Shown: positions 1 through 7,688 of the stretch, piece after piece | Layout of the letters: every line of letters starts with the position of its first letter | Position numbering within the stretch: the first letter of the stretch is position 1 | Source of the DNA: Lachnospiraceae bacterium | Lineage (GTDB): Bacteria; Bacillota; Clostridia; Lachnospirales; Lachnospiraceae | Direction: 5' to 3' | DNA length: 37,568 bases | Assembly: GCA_017469935.1 (NCBI GenBank) | Contig: JAFUFL010000025.1 | Span: forward strand, 1-37,568 | Made by a program: the position numbers and the translations under genes | The notes under the pieces: model-generated | What the model saw: only the letters and a program-made list of their open reading frames with translations | Told to the model about the DNA's origin: nothing | The model's database searches: none

Positions 1-500
1 AGCTTCTTCGAGTTTCCTATGACGCTGTGAATGATAAGTTCGTGTCGGAGGATCTGTCGGACGCGCTGGAGACAGCGCTGGGACCGGATCTTCGCACGGA
101 GTACGACAAGCAGAACGCCGGCGATGAGCCCGCGGAGCATTTCGCGATCGCGGGACTTAAGGATGGACTGGCGATCATCGGATCAGGTACGCTCGGTGAA
201 GATGTGCACATCATTTATAATGACAGCAATGAGGCAGTGCTCTATGAGAAGACGTCCTCTTACCACAAGGCGTTTGACCCGCTGGCAGTGTATTACAACG
301 GTGAGCTATATGTCATCGGCTATAACACGATTGAACCGGAGGTGATGTATTTCAGGTCCGATCCGGTCAAGGATAAGACACAGGCACCCGTGTCTCCGGA
401 GGAGACGGCCGGCCGCTCGCGTTATATGGGATTTGTGACGATCGGGCTGATCGCGGGCGTAGTGGTGGTGCTTGCTGTGGGGAAGAGGAGAAAAGAGTGA
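1..500 (+). CDS. C-terminal part of a membrane-anchored surface protein (5' truncated)
   Basis: The reading frame is open to the left edge; GTG at 27 is only an internal codon that could act as a start, so the gene is cut by the window. What remains is a soluble stretch rich in Gly, Tyr and Asp with Kelch/beta-propeller-like phrases (LYVIGYN, AVLYEKTSS), a Pro/Thr/Glu-rich linker, one hydrophobic segment (GFVTIGLIAGVVVVLAV) and a KRRKE end. This is a C-terminal membrane anchor with positively charged cytoplasmic tail, so the bulk of the protein is probably outside the cell. No LPXTG motif is seen. The stop overlaps the GTG start of the next gene, suggesting an operon. Function is not recognised; the beta-propeller reading is weak. 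Confidence 0.6.
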   Translation, partial: LLRVSYDAVNDKFVSEDLSDALETALGPDLRTEYDKQNAGDEPAEHFAIAGLKDGLAIIGSGTLGEDVHIIYNDSNEAVLYEKTSSYHKAFDPLAVYYNGELYVIGYNTIEPEVMYFRSDPVKDKTQAPVSPEETAGRSRYMGFVTIGLIAGVVVVLAVGKRRKE

Positions 501-979
501 TTATGGGAAAAATACAGCTGAATAATGAACTTAACTTTTCATATCCGGATGCATTTAAAGTGCTGACGGAAGAAGATCTCAAAAAGTATCAGTTTTTCGA
601 GGAAGCGCCCGGTTTCTGCATAAGTGACGCGCAGCGTCATATCATGATCTCCATTTCCTGGAGACAGGCCAATCCATTTGTGGCTATGCTGGCCGGGACG
701 GCAGATATTGCCAGGAATATGGAAGCCAAGATCCGGAAGCCGATGAGCAGGTATGGGTACAAGCTGGAGGGCTTTATGAACAGGCAGATCGGCGGGAAGA
801 GCGCCGACGGGTACAGATATACTTACAGTGTGCAGGATATCGGAATGCTGGGAGAAAGCCTGTCGGTCAAGAGCGGCAGCAATTTCTACTATATTCACTG
901 CTATCTGAGGGAAGCACTGCGGGAGGAGAGCCTGCGGGTGCTCGATGAGATCTTCGGTGCTGTGACCTGGGAGGGGTGA
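497..979 (+). CDS. Hypothetical protein, about 160 residues
   Basis: GTG at 497 lies 6 bases after GAGGAG (485-490); ATG at 503 is the alternative start with a longer spacing. It overlaps the stop of the preceding membrane-anchored gene by 4 bases, so the two are probably translated together. The product has no signal peptide or membrane segment. It is a mixed alpha/beta protein with many aromatic residues, and I do not recognise a family. The layout (a short N-terminal segment starting FSYPDAFKVL, a central region with DGYRYTYSVQD, a final helix REESLRVLDEIFGAV) resembles small lipid- or peptide-binding or immunity-type proteins, but this is only an impression. A hairpin terminator follows at 1012. 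Confidence 0.6.
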   Translation: MIMGKIQLNNELNFSYPDAFKVLTEEDLKKYQFFEEAPGFCISDAQRHIMISISWRQANPFVAMLAGTADIARNMEAKIRKPMSRYGYKLEGFMNRQIGGKSADGYRYTYSVQDIGMLGESLSVKSGSNFYYIHCYLREALREESLRVLDEIFGAVTWEG

Positions 980-1011
980 AGAACAAACCGATTTAAGGGT
1001 AATAATGAATC

Positions 1012-1047
1012 AAAAGGGGATTTCGCGAATATGCGAAGTCCCCTTTT
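1012..1047 (+). terminator. Hairpin terminator after the first operon
   Basis: AAAAGGGGATTTCGC pairs with GCGAAGTCCCCTTTT (one mismatch) around a 6-base loop. It has a 3' T-rich end and lies 33 bases after the stop at 979. The A-run on the other side would also allow function in the opposite direction. Confidence 0.7.
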
Positions 1048-1060
1048 AAATTTGAGAAAA

Positions 1061-1275
1061 TTGCTGTTCGTCGGTGTCCTGGGTTGCCTTGGGCCGGGTA
1101 TAAGCTGAGGACCCCCTACGGAATGGGAATAGCTTGTTATTCGTCGGTGGCCCCTTGCCCGGGGCAAGCCGTAACAAGCTAAGAACAGCCCTACGGAATG
1201 GACAAAGTTTGCTATTCGTCGGTGTCCCCCGGCTGTGACAAGCCGGCACAAGGCAACCACCCCCCGACGGTATAG
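1061..1275. repeat. Tandem repeat of about 74 bp, three copies
   Basis: The core TTCGTCGGTG starts at 1067, 1140 and 1215 (spacings 73 and 75), and CCCTACGGAATGG recurs at 1114 and 1189. Each unit also contains its own G/C-rich inverted repeat (for example CTTGCCCGGGGCAAG), so the array can fold into several hairpins. It lies between convergent genes. The stretch 1276-1348 shows nothing recognisable. Confidence 0.75.
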
Positions 1276-1348
1276 TGATATTTTGGCAACCGTTGGTCAC
1301 TCACAGCGCCACCGCCACGCCACACCGCCTCCACCCGCAAATATCCAC

Positions 1349-1379
1349 AAAAAAAGGCTCCCGGCCGAAGCCGGGAACC
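1349..1379 (-). terminator. Rho-independent terminator of the nucleoside transporter operon
   Basis: Read on the minus strand: GGTTCCCGGC, TTCG loop, GCCGGGAGCC, then seven T. It lies about 70 bases past the stop of the last permease gene. Confidence 0.9.
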
Positions 1380-1417
1380 AAAAGAGATCATAAATAATCC
1401 ATGTCGCAGATCAAAAA

Positions 1418-1446
1418 TGTGTCAGAAGATACGTCCCCGTGACACA
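1418..1446. repeat. REP-like small hairpin (TGTGTCA ... TGACACA)
   Basis: Inverted arms TGTGTCA (1418-1424) and TGACACA (1440-1446) flank a conserved-looking core that reads GGGGACGT on the minus strand. From memory, elements of this form (GTCACGGGGACG...) are very common between genes in Clostridia and resemble REP sequences mobilised by Y1-type transposases. Only one copy is in the window, so this rests on recollection rather than on repetition seen here. Confidence 0.4.
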
Positions 1447-1448
1447 AA

Positions 1449-2390
1449 TTACCTTCTGCTCTTGTCGTACGGGATACCTTCCGCCTTGGGAGCCCTGGAA
1501 TTCTTGGAAGTGAGTGCCAGGACGATCAGGGAGATCAGGTAGGGCATCATGTTGTAGATGGAGCCCGGGATCTTCAGAGCCGCCAGGAAGGGGAAGCCGC
1601 TGTAGACATTGGAAAGTGCGCGGAAGAAACCGAACAGCAGGGCTGCGCCCGCGATGTTCAGGGGCTTCCACTGGCCGAAGATCATAACCGCCAGAGCCAG
1701 GAAACCGAAGCCGGCGACGCCGGTCTCGAACTTCCACTCGGAGACGCCCGCCGTGATGTAGACGATGCCGCCCAGGCCGCCGAGGATACCGGAGATCAGG
1801 ACGCCCGCCCAGCGCATCTTTGCGACGCTGATACCGACGGAATCCGCTGCCGCCGGGTGCTCGCCGCAAGCCATGAGGCGAAGGCCGAAACGTGTCTTGT
1901 ACAGGATAAAGTGGGAGGCGAAGAGCAGGATCACGGCGACAAGCATGAACCAGTTGAACTGGAAGCCGGCGACGTTGACGATCAGTGCTTTTTTCGCCTG
2001 CACGTACTGGACCGTGGAGGAGACGTTGTCGGGATTCTCCGCGACGTTGATGGACTTAACGATGACCGTTGCGAGAGCAGCGGCAAGCATGTTCATGGCA
2101 GTGCCGACCAGTGTCTGGTCTGCGCTGAAATTAATGCCCGCGACGCCCAGAAGGGTCGAGTAAATGAGGCCCATGAGCATGGAGGCCAGGATTACCAGCA
2201 GGACGATCACGAAAGCGGAAGTGCCTGCCGGGAGATATTTCATGACCAGAGCGCCGCCAAGGGCTCCCATGACCATGATGCCTTCCAGGCCCAGGTTGAT
2301 AACGCCCGAGTGTTCGGAGAAGCAGCCGCCGAGTGCGACCAGCATCAGAACAGATGCAAACAGCAGTGTGTACTGAATAAGCAGGATCAT
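1449..2390 (-). CDS. Nucleoside/simple-sugar ABC transporter permease (NupQ-like)
   Basis: This is a 313-residue polytopic inner-membrane protein of the BPD_transp_2 permease family (RbsC/NupQ type). The N-terminus is a membrane segment followed by the family phrase SGVINLGLEGIMVMGALGG, and further segments alternate with loops containing GLRLMACGEHPAAADSVGI, the cytoplasmic coupling loop to the ATPase. The start overlaps the stop of the upstream permease gene by four bases (ATGA), so translation is coupled. It is last in the order lipoprotein, ATPase, permease, permease, the same as Bacillus nupN-nupO-nupP-nupQ. Import of nucleosides across the membrane is the likely role; the exact substrate is not shown by the sequence. 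Confidence 0.88.
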   Translation of the reverse strand: MILLIQYTLLFASVLMLVALGGCFSEHSGVINLGLEGIMVMGALGGALVMKYLPAGTSAFVIVLLVILASMLMGLIYSTLLGVAGINFSADQTLVGTAMNMLAAALATVIVKSINVAENPDNVSSTVQYVQAKKALIVNVAGFQFNWFMLVAVILLFASHFILYKTRFGLRLMACGEHPAAADSVGISVAKMRWAGVLISGILGGLGGIVYITAGVSEWKFETGVAGFGFLALAVMIFGQWKPLNIAGAALLFGFFRALSNVYSGFPFLAALKIPGSIYNMMPYLISLIVLALTSKNSRAPKAEGIPYDKSRR

Positions 2391-3583
2391 TTCTCGTCGC
2401 CTCCTTTCTTGCTGCCGTCCGCAGAGGCCGGCGTCTCAGTCTTGCCCGAAGCATGCGTCTCGATCGGAACGTCGTTGCTGTTGGCAGTGTTTTTGCTGCG
2501 CTTTGCGATCTGTGTATTGATGAAATACCGGAAGAACGCAACGAAGCCGCAGAGGTAAATGATGATCGCGGAGATCAGGTCGGAGATCTGCGCCGGATAA
2601 ACTGCTTTGTCCAGATAGGAACCGCCGCTCGTAATGTGCTGGATGAAGTACGAGGAGAAGATGGTTCCGATCGGGTGCAGGCCGCCCAGGAAGGTGGCCG
2701 CGATGCCGTTGAAGCCCATGCCGGGAACGGAGGACTGCGTGACGCTCCACTGCTCGAAGCCCGACAGGAAGAGGAACGAAGCTCCCAGGCCTGCCAGGGC
2801 GCCGCCGATGGCCAGTGTCAAAATAGTGTTGGTCTTCTCTTTCATTCCGCTGTATTTGGCGGCTTCTTTGTTGAGACCGGTGGCCCTGAGCTCATAGCCG
2901 AACACGGTCTTGTTGAGGACGACCCAGATCAGGACTGCGATCAGAACGGAAAGCGGGATCGCGATCGTGACGTATTTATTGTTGCTGAAGATGGCGCCGA
3001 GTCCCATTGTGGGAAGGAGCGCGGAAGGGTTTTCCGACGACAGCGCCAGTGTGTAAGGGCTCGCGGTTTCCTTGACCGGGGTGAGCGCCATATTGACGGT
3101 GTAGAGGCCGATCCAGTTGAGCATGATGCCCGAGATGACCTCATTGACGTTTCGGTAAGCCTTGAGAACGCCTACAGCCGCGCCGAAGACGGCACCTGCG
3201 ACCATGGAGAGGAGCAGGCATACCGGCCAGGGCATCTTCCATACCAGGGCGGCATAGAGGCAGAGGCCTGCGCCGGCCACGTACTGTCCGGCCGCGCCGA
3301 TATTGAACAGACCTGCGGAATAGCAGAACTGAACGGAGAGGGCGCACATCAGGAGAGGCGCTGTTTTGACAAGGGTGTTGCCAAAATATTTCATGGCCGC
3401 CTTGCCGCTTCCATAGGTGAGGAAGTTCTTGAGGATCGTGATAATGCCTTTCGTCGCCTGCGCGGGATTGATGATGAGCAGGACGATGTAGCCGATCAGA
3501 AGTCCCGCGACGATGCAGACAAGCGAGGCAAGGAGCGTCTGGAAGCTCTGATTGCTCAGAAGCGATTTGTTGTTCTTTTTCAT
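2387..3583 (-). CDS. Nucleoside/simple-sugar ABC transporter permease (NupP-like)
   Basis: This is a 398-residue permease of the same family as the next gene, and longer than it, with a hydrophilic C-terminal tail of about 35 residues (THASGKTETPASADG..., ending KKGGDEK). Family marks are the FNIGAAGQYVAGAG phrase, the coupling loop FGYELRATGLNKEAAKYSG, and roughly eight to ten hydrophobic segments. It overlaps the ATPase gene upstream and the NupQ-like gene downstream by four bases each. The two permeases would form the heterodimeric channel of a BmpA-dependent nucleoside importer. The family is clear; the substrate is inferred from gene order and from the nearby kinase. Confidence 0.88.
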   Translation of the reverse strand: MKKNNKSLLSNQSFQTLLASLVCIVAGLLIGYIVLLIINPAQATKGIITILKNFLTYGSGKAAMKYFGNTLVKTAPLLMCALSVQFCYSAGLFNIGAAGQYVAGAGLCLYAALVWKMPWPVCLLLSMVAGAVFGAAVGVLKAYRNVNEVISGIMLNWIGLYTVNMALTPVKETASPYTLALSSENPSALLPTMGLGAIFSNNKYVTIAIPLSVLIAVLIWVVLNKTVFGYELRATGLNKEAAKYSGMKEKTNTILTLAIGGALAGLGASFLFLSGFEQWSVTQSSVPGMGFNGIAATFLGGLHPIGTIFSSYFIQHITSGGSYLDKAVYPAQISDLISAIIIYLCGFVAFFRYFINTQIAKRSKNTANSNDVPIETHASGKTETPASADGSKKGGDEK

Positions 3584-5115
3584 GCCGTGTGTCCCTCCTT
3601 CCTTGCGCCTGCCATGTACAGACCGAGTTCTTCACGGGTGGTCTTGGCCGGGTCGAACTCGCCGACGATCTCGCCCTCGTACATTACAAGGATGCGGTCC
3701 GGGACGCCCAGGACCTCCTCGAGCTCGAGGGATACTAAAAGGACGGCCTTGCCGGCGTCTCTCTGGGCGATCAGCTGTCTGTGAATATATTCAATCGCAC
3801 CTACGTCAAGTCCGCGGGTGGGCTGAACCGCGATCAGAAGTTCGGGATTCTTCTCCAGCTCACGGGCGATGATGGCCTTCTGCTGGTTGCCGCCGGACAT
3901 GGAGCGGACGATCGTGACCGGGCCTTCGCCGCTTCGGACGTCGAACTGGTCGATCAGCTTCTCGGAGAAAGTGCGGATCTCGGGCTTTTTCAAAAAGCCG
4001 GCGGAGTTGCTGAAATCAGGAGAGAAATATCTCTGCAGGACCATGTTGTATTCCAGGGAATAGTCCAGGACCAGGCCGTGTTTGTGACGGTCCTCCGGGA
4101 TGTGGCTCAGGCCGCTGGTGGAGCGCTCGCGGATGGAGCAGTTTGTGATATCTTTTCCTTTGAGCGTTATCTTGCCGCCGGCAAGGGGCTCAAGGCCGGA
4201 GAGGCCGTAGACCAGCTCGGACTGGCCGTTTCCGTCGATACCGGCGATGCAGACAATCTCGCCCGCGCGAACGGTAAAGCTCACATTGTTGACGGCCATC
4301 TTGGAGCCTCTCTTGGAGGCGACGGACATGTTCTCCACGCGCAGGACTTCTTCGCCGGGGTGAGCTGGCGTCTTGTCGACCTTGAGGCTGACGTCGCGGC
4401 CGACCATCATGCGGCTCAGCTCTTCCTGGGAGGTGTCCTTGATGTTGACCGTTCCGATGTATTTGCCGCGGCGAAGTACGCTGCAGCGGTCCGCAACGGT
4501 CATGATCTCATTGAGCTTGTGGGAGATGAACAGGATCGATTTGCCTTCTTTCGAGAGGTTCTTCATGATCACCATGAGGTCGTCGATCTCGGCGGGCGTC
4601 AGCACGGCGGTGGGCTCGTCGAAGATGAGAATCTCGTTGTCTCTGTAGAGCATCTTGAGGATCTCGGTACGCTGCTGCATACCGACGGTGATATCCTCTA
4701 TTTTGGCATCCAGGTCGACCTTGAGGCCGTACTTCTCAGAGAGCTCCGTTACTTTCTTACGGGCCTCTTCTTTCTGCAGGACGCCGTATTTGGTGGTCTC
4801 GGCGCCGAGAATGATGTTGTCAAGAACGGTGAAGCACTGCACGAGCATGAAGTGCTGGTGGACCATTCCGATGCCCAGGTCGTTGGCATCGTTGGGATTG
4901 TTGATCTTTACTTCCTTGCCGTCCTTCTTGATTACGCCCTCTTCGGGCTGGTACATGCCGAACAGCACGGACATCAGTGTGGATTTACCGGCGCCGTTTT
5001 CCCCTAGCAGCGCGTGGATCTCGCCCTTCCTCAATTGCAGAGTGATATTGTCATTTGCAATGATTCCGGGAAATCGCTTTGTGATGTTCAGCATCTCAAT
5101 TGCGTATTCAGACAA
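3580..5115 (-). CDS. Nucleoside/simple-sugar ABC transporter ATPase, double ABC domain (NupO-like)
   Basis: Energises the importer from the cytoplasmic side. It has two tandem ABC domains. The first has a full Walker A (GENGAGKST) and Walker B (EILIFDEPTAVLTP). The second has a degenerate Walker A (GIDGNGQSELV, no Lys) but keeps the signature SGGNQQK, as is usual in the RbsA/NupO family. The frame continues upstream to 5196, but the best start is TTG at 5115 (LSEYAIEML...), 8 bases after the strong ribosome site AAGGGGGG; upstream ATG codons lack one. This gives 511 residues, typical for the family. A hairpin lies between this gene and the lipoprotein gene, probably reducing transcription of the transporter part relative to the binding protein. 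Confidence 0.9.
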   Translation of the reverse strand: MSEYAIEMLNITKRFPGIIANDNITLQLRKGEIHALLGENGAGKSTLMSVLFGMYQPEEGVIKKDGKEVKINNPNDANDLGIGMVHQHFMLVQCFTVLDNIILGAETTKYGVLQKEEARKKVTELSEKYGLKVDLDAKIEDITVGMQQRTEILKMLYRDNEILIFDEPTAVLTPAEIDDLMVIMKNLSKEGKSILFISHKLNEIMTVADRCSVLRRGKYIGTVNIKDTSQEELSRMMVGRDVSLKVDKTPAHPGEEVLRVENMSVASKRGSKMAVNNVSFTVRAGEIVCIAGIDGNGQSELVYGLSGLEPLAGGKITLKGKDITNCSIRERSTSGLSHIPEDRHKHGLVLDYSLEYNMVLQRYFSPDFSNSAGFLKKPEIRTFSEKLIDQFDVRSGEGPVTIVRSMSGGNQQKAIIARELEKNPELLIAVQPTRGLDVGAIEYIHRQLIAQRDAGKAVLLVSLELEEVLGVPDRILVMYEGEIVGEFDPAKTTREELGLYMAGARKEGHTA

Positions 5116-5225
5116 GATGGATTCCCCCCTTCCTCTCGGGAGTTTTACTCCCGTATGATTTGCTGTCATAGCGATCTTGTGTTTCACACAAAACATTACT
5201 TTTATTTTAACAAGTTACAAAAAGA

Positions 5226-5254
5226 AAGGGAACAACATTTATTGTTGTTCCCTT
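5226..5254 (-). terminator. Intra-operon hairpin between lipoprotein and ATPase genes
   Basis: Perfect 11-bp stem AAGGGAACAAC / GTTGTTCCCTT with a 7-base loop, followed on the minus strand by TTTCTTTTTG. Position after the binding-protein gene suggests partial termination or mRNA stabilisation, giving more binding protein than membrane parts. Confidence 0.75.
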
Positions 5255-5318
5255 AAATGATTATCGATGGGGAAGTCCCCCTTGTGACGAATCAGTCGGT
5301 GCCTTGTTCCGGCGTTGG

Positions 5319-6509
5319 TTACTTGATGTTGCCGAGGAATGTGACAGCGACAGTGTCAGCTGTGGGCTCTGCTGCGGATGCATCGACAGTGACCTTGACG
5401 CTTCCGTCTGCCAGAGACTTGACAAGTGCCTTGTAGTCATCCTGTGTGAAGCCGTCGTTCCAAACGGTGGACTCCATAGGAAGCTGTACATAGTTGAGAG
5501 TCGGATCGTCGCCGGAGACCATGCCCAGAGACTGGATCTGTCCCTTGTACTCATCCCACTTGCCGTCCTTGATGGCGGTGAGCAGAGTGTTGACGGTTGC
5601 GCCAAGACCCTTCATTGCGCTGGTGATGGTCATGCCTTCGCCGTACTGGCCGTCTACGAGAGCCTTCTGGTCGACGTCGACACCGATGAACTTGCCGCCT
5701 TCTTTGCCGGCTGCCTCAGCTGCGGAAGTGTAGATACCGCCGCCGCATGCGAAGACGACCTCTGTGCCGCCCTTATACCATGTGTCCATAGCCGCTGTGA
5801 TATCAGCGTCGCCGTAGAACTGGTTGCCGTATGCATAGTTGATGGTTACGTCTGTGAGACCGAGTTCCTTAGCTGCGTCGTTGGCGCCTGCCACGAAGCC
5901 GTAGCCGTAACGGATAACTGCGGGAACAGCCATGCCGCCGAGGAAGCCGAGCTTCTTATAGCCCATCTTGACGGCTGCGACGCCTGCCATGTAGCCGGAG
6001 ATCTCTTCCTGGTAAACTGCGCTGTACACGTTCTCCTGAGAGTAGGTGTCAGTGCCCGCTGCGGTGCACAGATCGTACTCGGATACGTCCAGAGCCACGA
6101 ACTTGACATCGGGATACATCTCGGCACCTTCAACAATCGCCTCTGCGAATGCGTAGCCGGGAAGTACCAGAACGTTGTAGCCGTCTGCAACGGCCTTGTC
6201 GATCATGGCTTCACGCTCTGCGGTGGAGTCACCTTCGGGCTTGTAGTATGTGAAGTCGATACCGTTGGCTTCTGTGAAAGCCTTGCAGGCCTCATAAGTG
6301 GTCTGGTTGAAAGACTGGTCGGTGATATCGCCGTAGTCGGTTACCATAGCGACCTTCATGTCGCTTGCCGCTGCCGCGTCGCCCGCCTCTTCGGTCTGTG
6401 CGCTTTCAGCCGGTGCGCTGTCAGAGCTTGCAGAAGTGGAGCCGCCGCAAGCCAGGAGCGATACTGCTGTTACTGCTGCTACAAGAACAGCTAACAATCT
6501 CTTTTTCAT
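5319..6509 (-). CDS. BMP-family substrate-binding lipoprotein (BmpA/NupN-like)
   Basis: This is a 396-residue extracellular lipoprotein of the Bmp/PnrA family, which delivers purine or other nucleosides to ABC importers. It has a signal peptide with lipobox LLAC (Cys at about residue 21), then a Ser/Ala/Glu linker, then the two-lobed periplasmic-binding fold beginning KVAMVTDYGDITDQSFNQ, whose DQSFNQ is a family hallmark. Other visible family phrases are GYNVLVLPGYAFAEA and VFACGGGIYTSA. ATG at 6509 follows AAGGAGG with good spacing. It is first in the transporter operon and is followed by a hairpin. It lies divergent from a PfkB kinase gene. Nucleoside as ligand is inferred from the family. 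Confidence 0.9.
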   Translation of the reverse strand: MKKRLLAVLVAAVTAVSLLACGGSTSASSDSAPAESAQTEEAGDAAAASDMKVAMVTDYGDITDQSFNQTTYEACKAFTEANGIDFTYYKPEGDSTAEREAMIDKAVADGYNVLVLPGYAFAEAIVEGAEMYPDVKFVALDVSEYDLCTAAGTDTYSQENVYSAVYQEEISGYMAGVAAVKMGYKKLGFLGGMAVPAVIRYGYGFVAGANDAAKELGLTDVTINYAYGNQFYGDADITAAMDTWYKGGTEVVFACGGGIYTSAAEAAGKEGGKFIGVDVDQKALVDGQYGEGMTITSAMKGLGATVNTLLTAIKDGKWDEYKGQIQSLGMVSGDDPTLNYVQLPMESTVWNDGFTQDDYKALVKSLADGSVKVTVDASAAEPTADTVAVTFLGNIK

Positions 6510-6526
6510 TAACTTGTTCCTCCTTA

Positions 6527-6606
6527 GTGTTCCATATGAATGTGAACTTTAAAGTTTCATCCCTATTATAGATGCTATTTTGCCAAAAGTCGAGAACATG
6601 GAACAC
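6527..6606. promoter_or_regulatory. Paired inverted arms and palindrome around the transporter promoter
   Basis: GTGTTCCAT (6527-6535) and ATGGAACAC (6598-6606) are perfect 9-base inverted copies flanking the putative -35/-10 region. In addition AACTTTAAAGTT (6545-6556) is a perfect 12-bp palindrome just downstream of the -10. Such an arrangement fits repressor binding or DNA looping. No dedicated regulator gene adjoins it. Confidence 0.45.
6565..6593 (-). promoter_or_regulatory. Putative sigma-A promoter of the nucleoside transporter operon
   Basis: On the minus strand TCGACT (6588-6593, four of six matches to TTGACA) is followed after 17 bases by a perfect TATAAT (6565-6570). The start codon is at 6509, giving a leader of roughly 50 bases. 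Confidence 0.6.
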
Positions 6607-6725
6607 GGTAAGGTATGATAAAATATAATTATTCAGCACCCCGGAAAAAAGATCAAAATAAGGGCCGGGGAGCTCGCTTGGCGGAACATTTTTGACCTAT
6701 TTTCGGACCGGTCATGGAGGTGAGG

Positions 6726-7688
6726 ATGGGAATCGTAGTAATAGGCGGGACATTTGTTGACATCAAGGGGTATCCGCTCGCGCAGTATATTCCGGGAGGC
6801 CGCAACGTGGGTCGGGTAGTGCAGGTGCACGGCGGCGTCGCGCGCAATGTCGTGGAAGACATCGCCAATGTGGAGCTTCGCCCGACATTTCTGAGCGTAG
6901 TGGATGATACTGGCCTTAGCGATGACGTGGTAAGGAACCTGATCCGTCACAAGGTGGAGATCCGCTACATCGCCCGAAGTCCCGAGGGGCTGGGCACATG
7001 GCTTGCAGTGTTTGACAATGACGGAGATGTGATCGCCTCCATTTCAAGGCGCCCCGATCTGAGTGCGATCGAGCAGGTGCTGATCGAACACGGAGACGAG
7101 ATCTTCAGCGCCGCGGACAGCATAGTCGTCGAGTTCGACGTTGAAGTGCCGATCCTCAAAAAGGCCCTGGATCTGGCGGAAAAACACGGCAAGGAGGTCT
7201 ATACCGTGATCTCCAACATGTCAATCGCTATGAAGCGCCGCGATCTGCTGCAGAGGACCTCGGTATTGGTCTGCAATGAGCAGGAGGCCGGAATGCTGTT
7301 CTCGGAGGACTATGCGGATATGCCGACAGATCTTTTGCAGAGCAGACTGGTCCAAAAAGTGAAGCAGTCGGGAATTCCGAGGATCATCGTGACACTGGGG
7401 GAGCGCGGGGCCGTCTACGCGGGTCAGTCGGGAGAATCCGGCTACTGCCCCGCAATGCGGGTAGATGTCGTGGATACGACGGGGGCAGGTGACGCTTTCT
7501 TTGCCGGTGTGGCGATCGGAATGACGTACGGGAAAACGATGGGGGAGTCCTGCGTGATCGGCACAAGGCTGGCGGCGTCGGTCATAGCGTCACAGGAAAA
7601 CGTCTGTCCCAGATTCAGACCGGAGGAATTCGGGATCGAATCACCTGCGGGAAACAGCAATAACAGACAGGAGGGTAACAGCAAATGA
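6726..7688 (+). CDS. PfkB-family kinase, probably nucleoside/pseudouridine type
   Basis: This is a cytoplasmic ribokinase-family kinase of 320 residues. The N-terminal VVIGGTFVDIKGYP and GGVARNVVEDIAN resemble the PsuK (pseudouridine kinase) branch. The C-terminal PfkB signature DTTGAGDAFFAGV carries the catalytic Asp and anion hole. ATG at 6726 is chosen because GGAGG (6716-6720) lies 5 bases ahead; the ATG at 6714 has no ribosome site. The gene is divergent from the nucleoside transporter and overlaps the next gene by four bases (ATGA). Phosphorylation of an imported nucleoside is a reasonable inference. Substrate assignment within PfkB from sequence alone is uncertain, and no psuG partner is visible. 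Confidence 0.8.
   Translation: MGIVVIGGTFVDIKGYPLAQYIPGGRNVGRVVQVHGGVARNVVEDIANVELRPTFLSVVDDTGLSDDVVRNLIRHKVEIRYIARSPEGLGTWLAVFDNDGDVIASISRRPDLSAIEQVLIEHGDEIFSAADSIVVEFDVEVPILKKALDLAEKHGKEVYTVISNMSIAMKRRDLLQRTSVLVCNEQEAGMLFSEDYADMPTDLLQSRLVQKVKQSGIPRIIVTLGERGAVYAGQSGESGYCPAMRVDVVDTTGAGDAFFAGVAIGMTYGKTMGESCVIGTRLAASVIASQENVCPRFRPEEFGIESPAGNSNNRQEGNSK

Noticed and set aside
2453-5007. Plus-strand frames opposite the transporter permease and ATPase genes
   Set aside because: The minus strand encodes complete ABC transporter proteins with Walker and permease motifs; the plus-strand products are low-complexity.
5116-5196. Longer N-terminus for the nucleoside ATPase
   Set aside because: The additional residues do not belong to the ABC fold, and a strong ribosome site lies inside that stretch just ahead of TTG at 5115.
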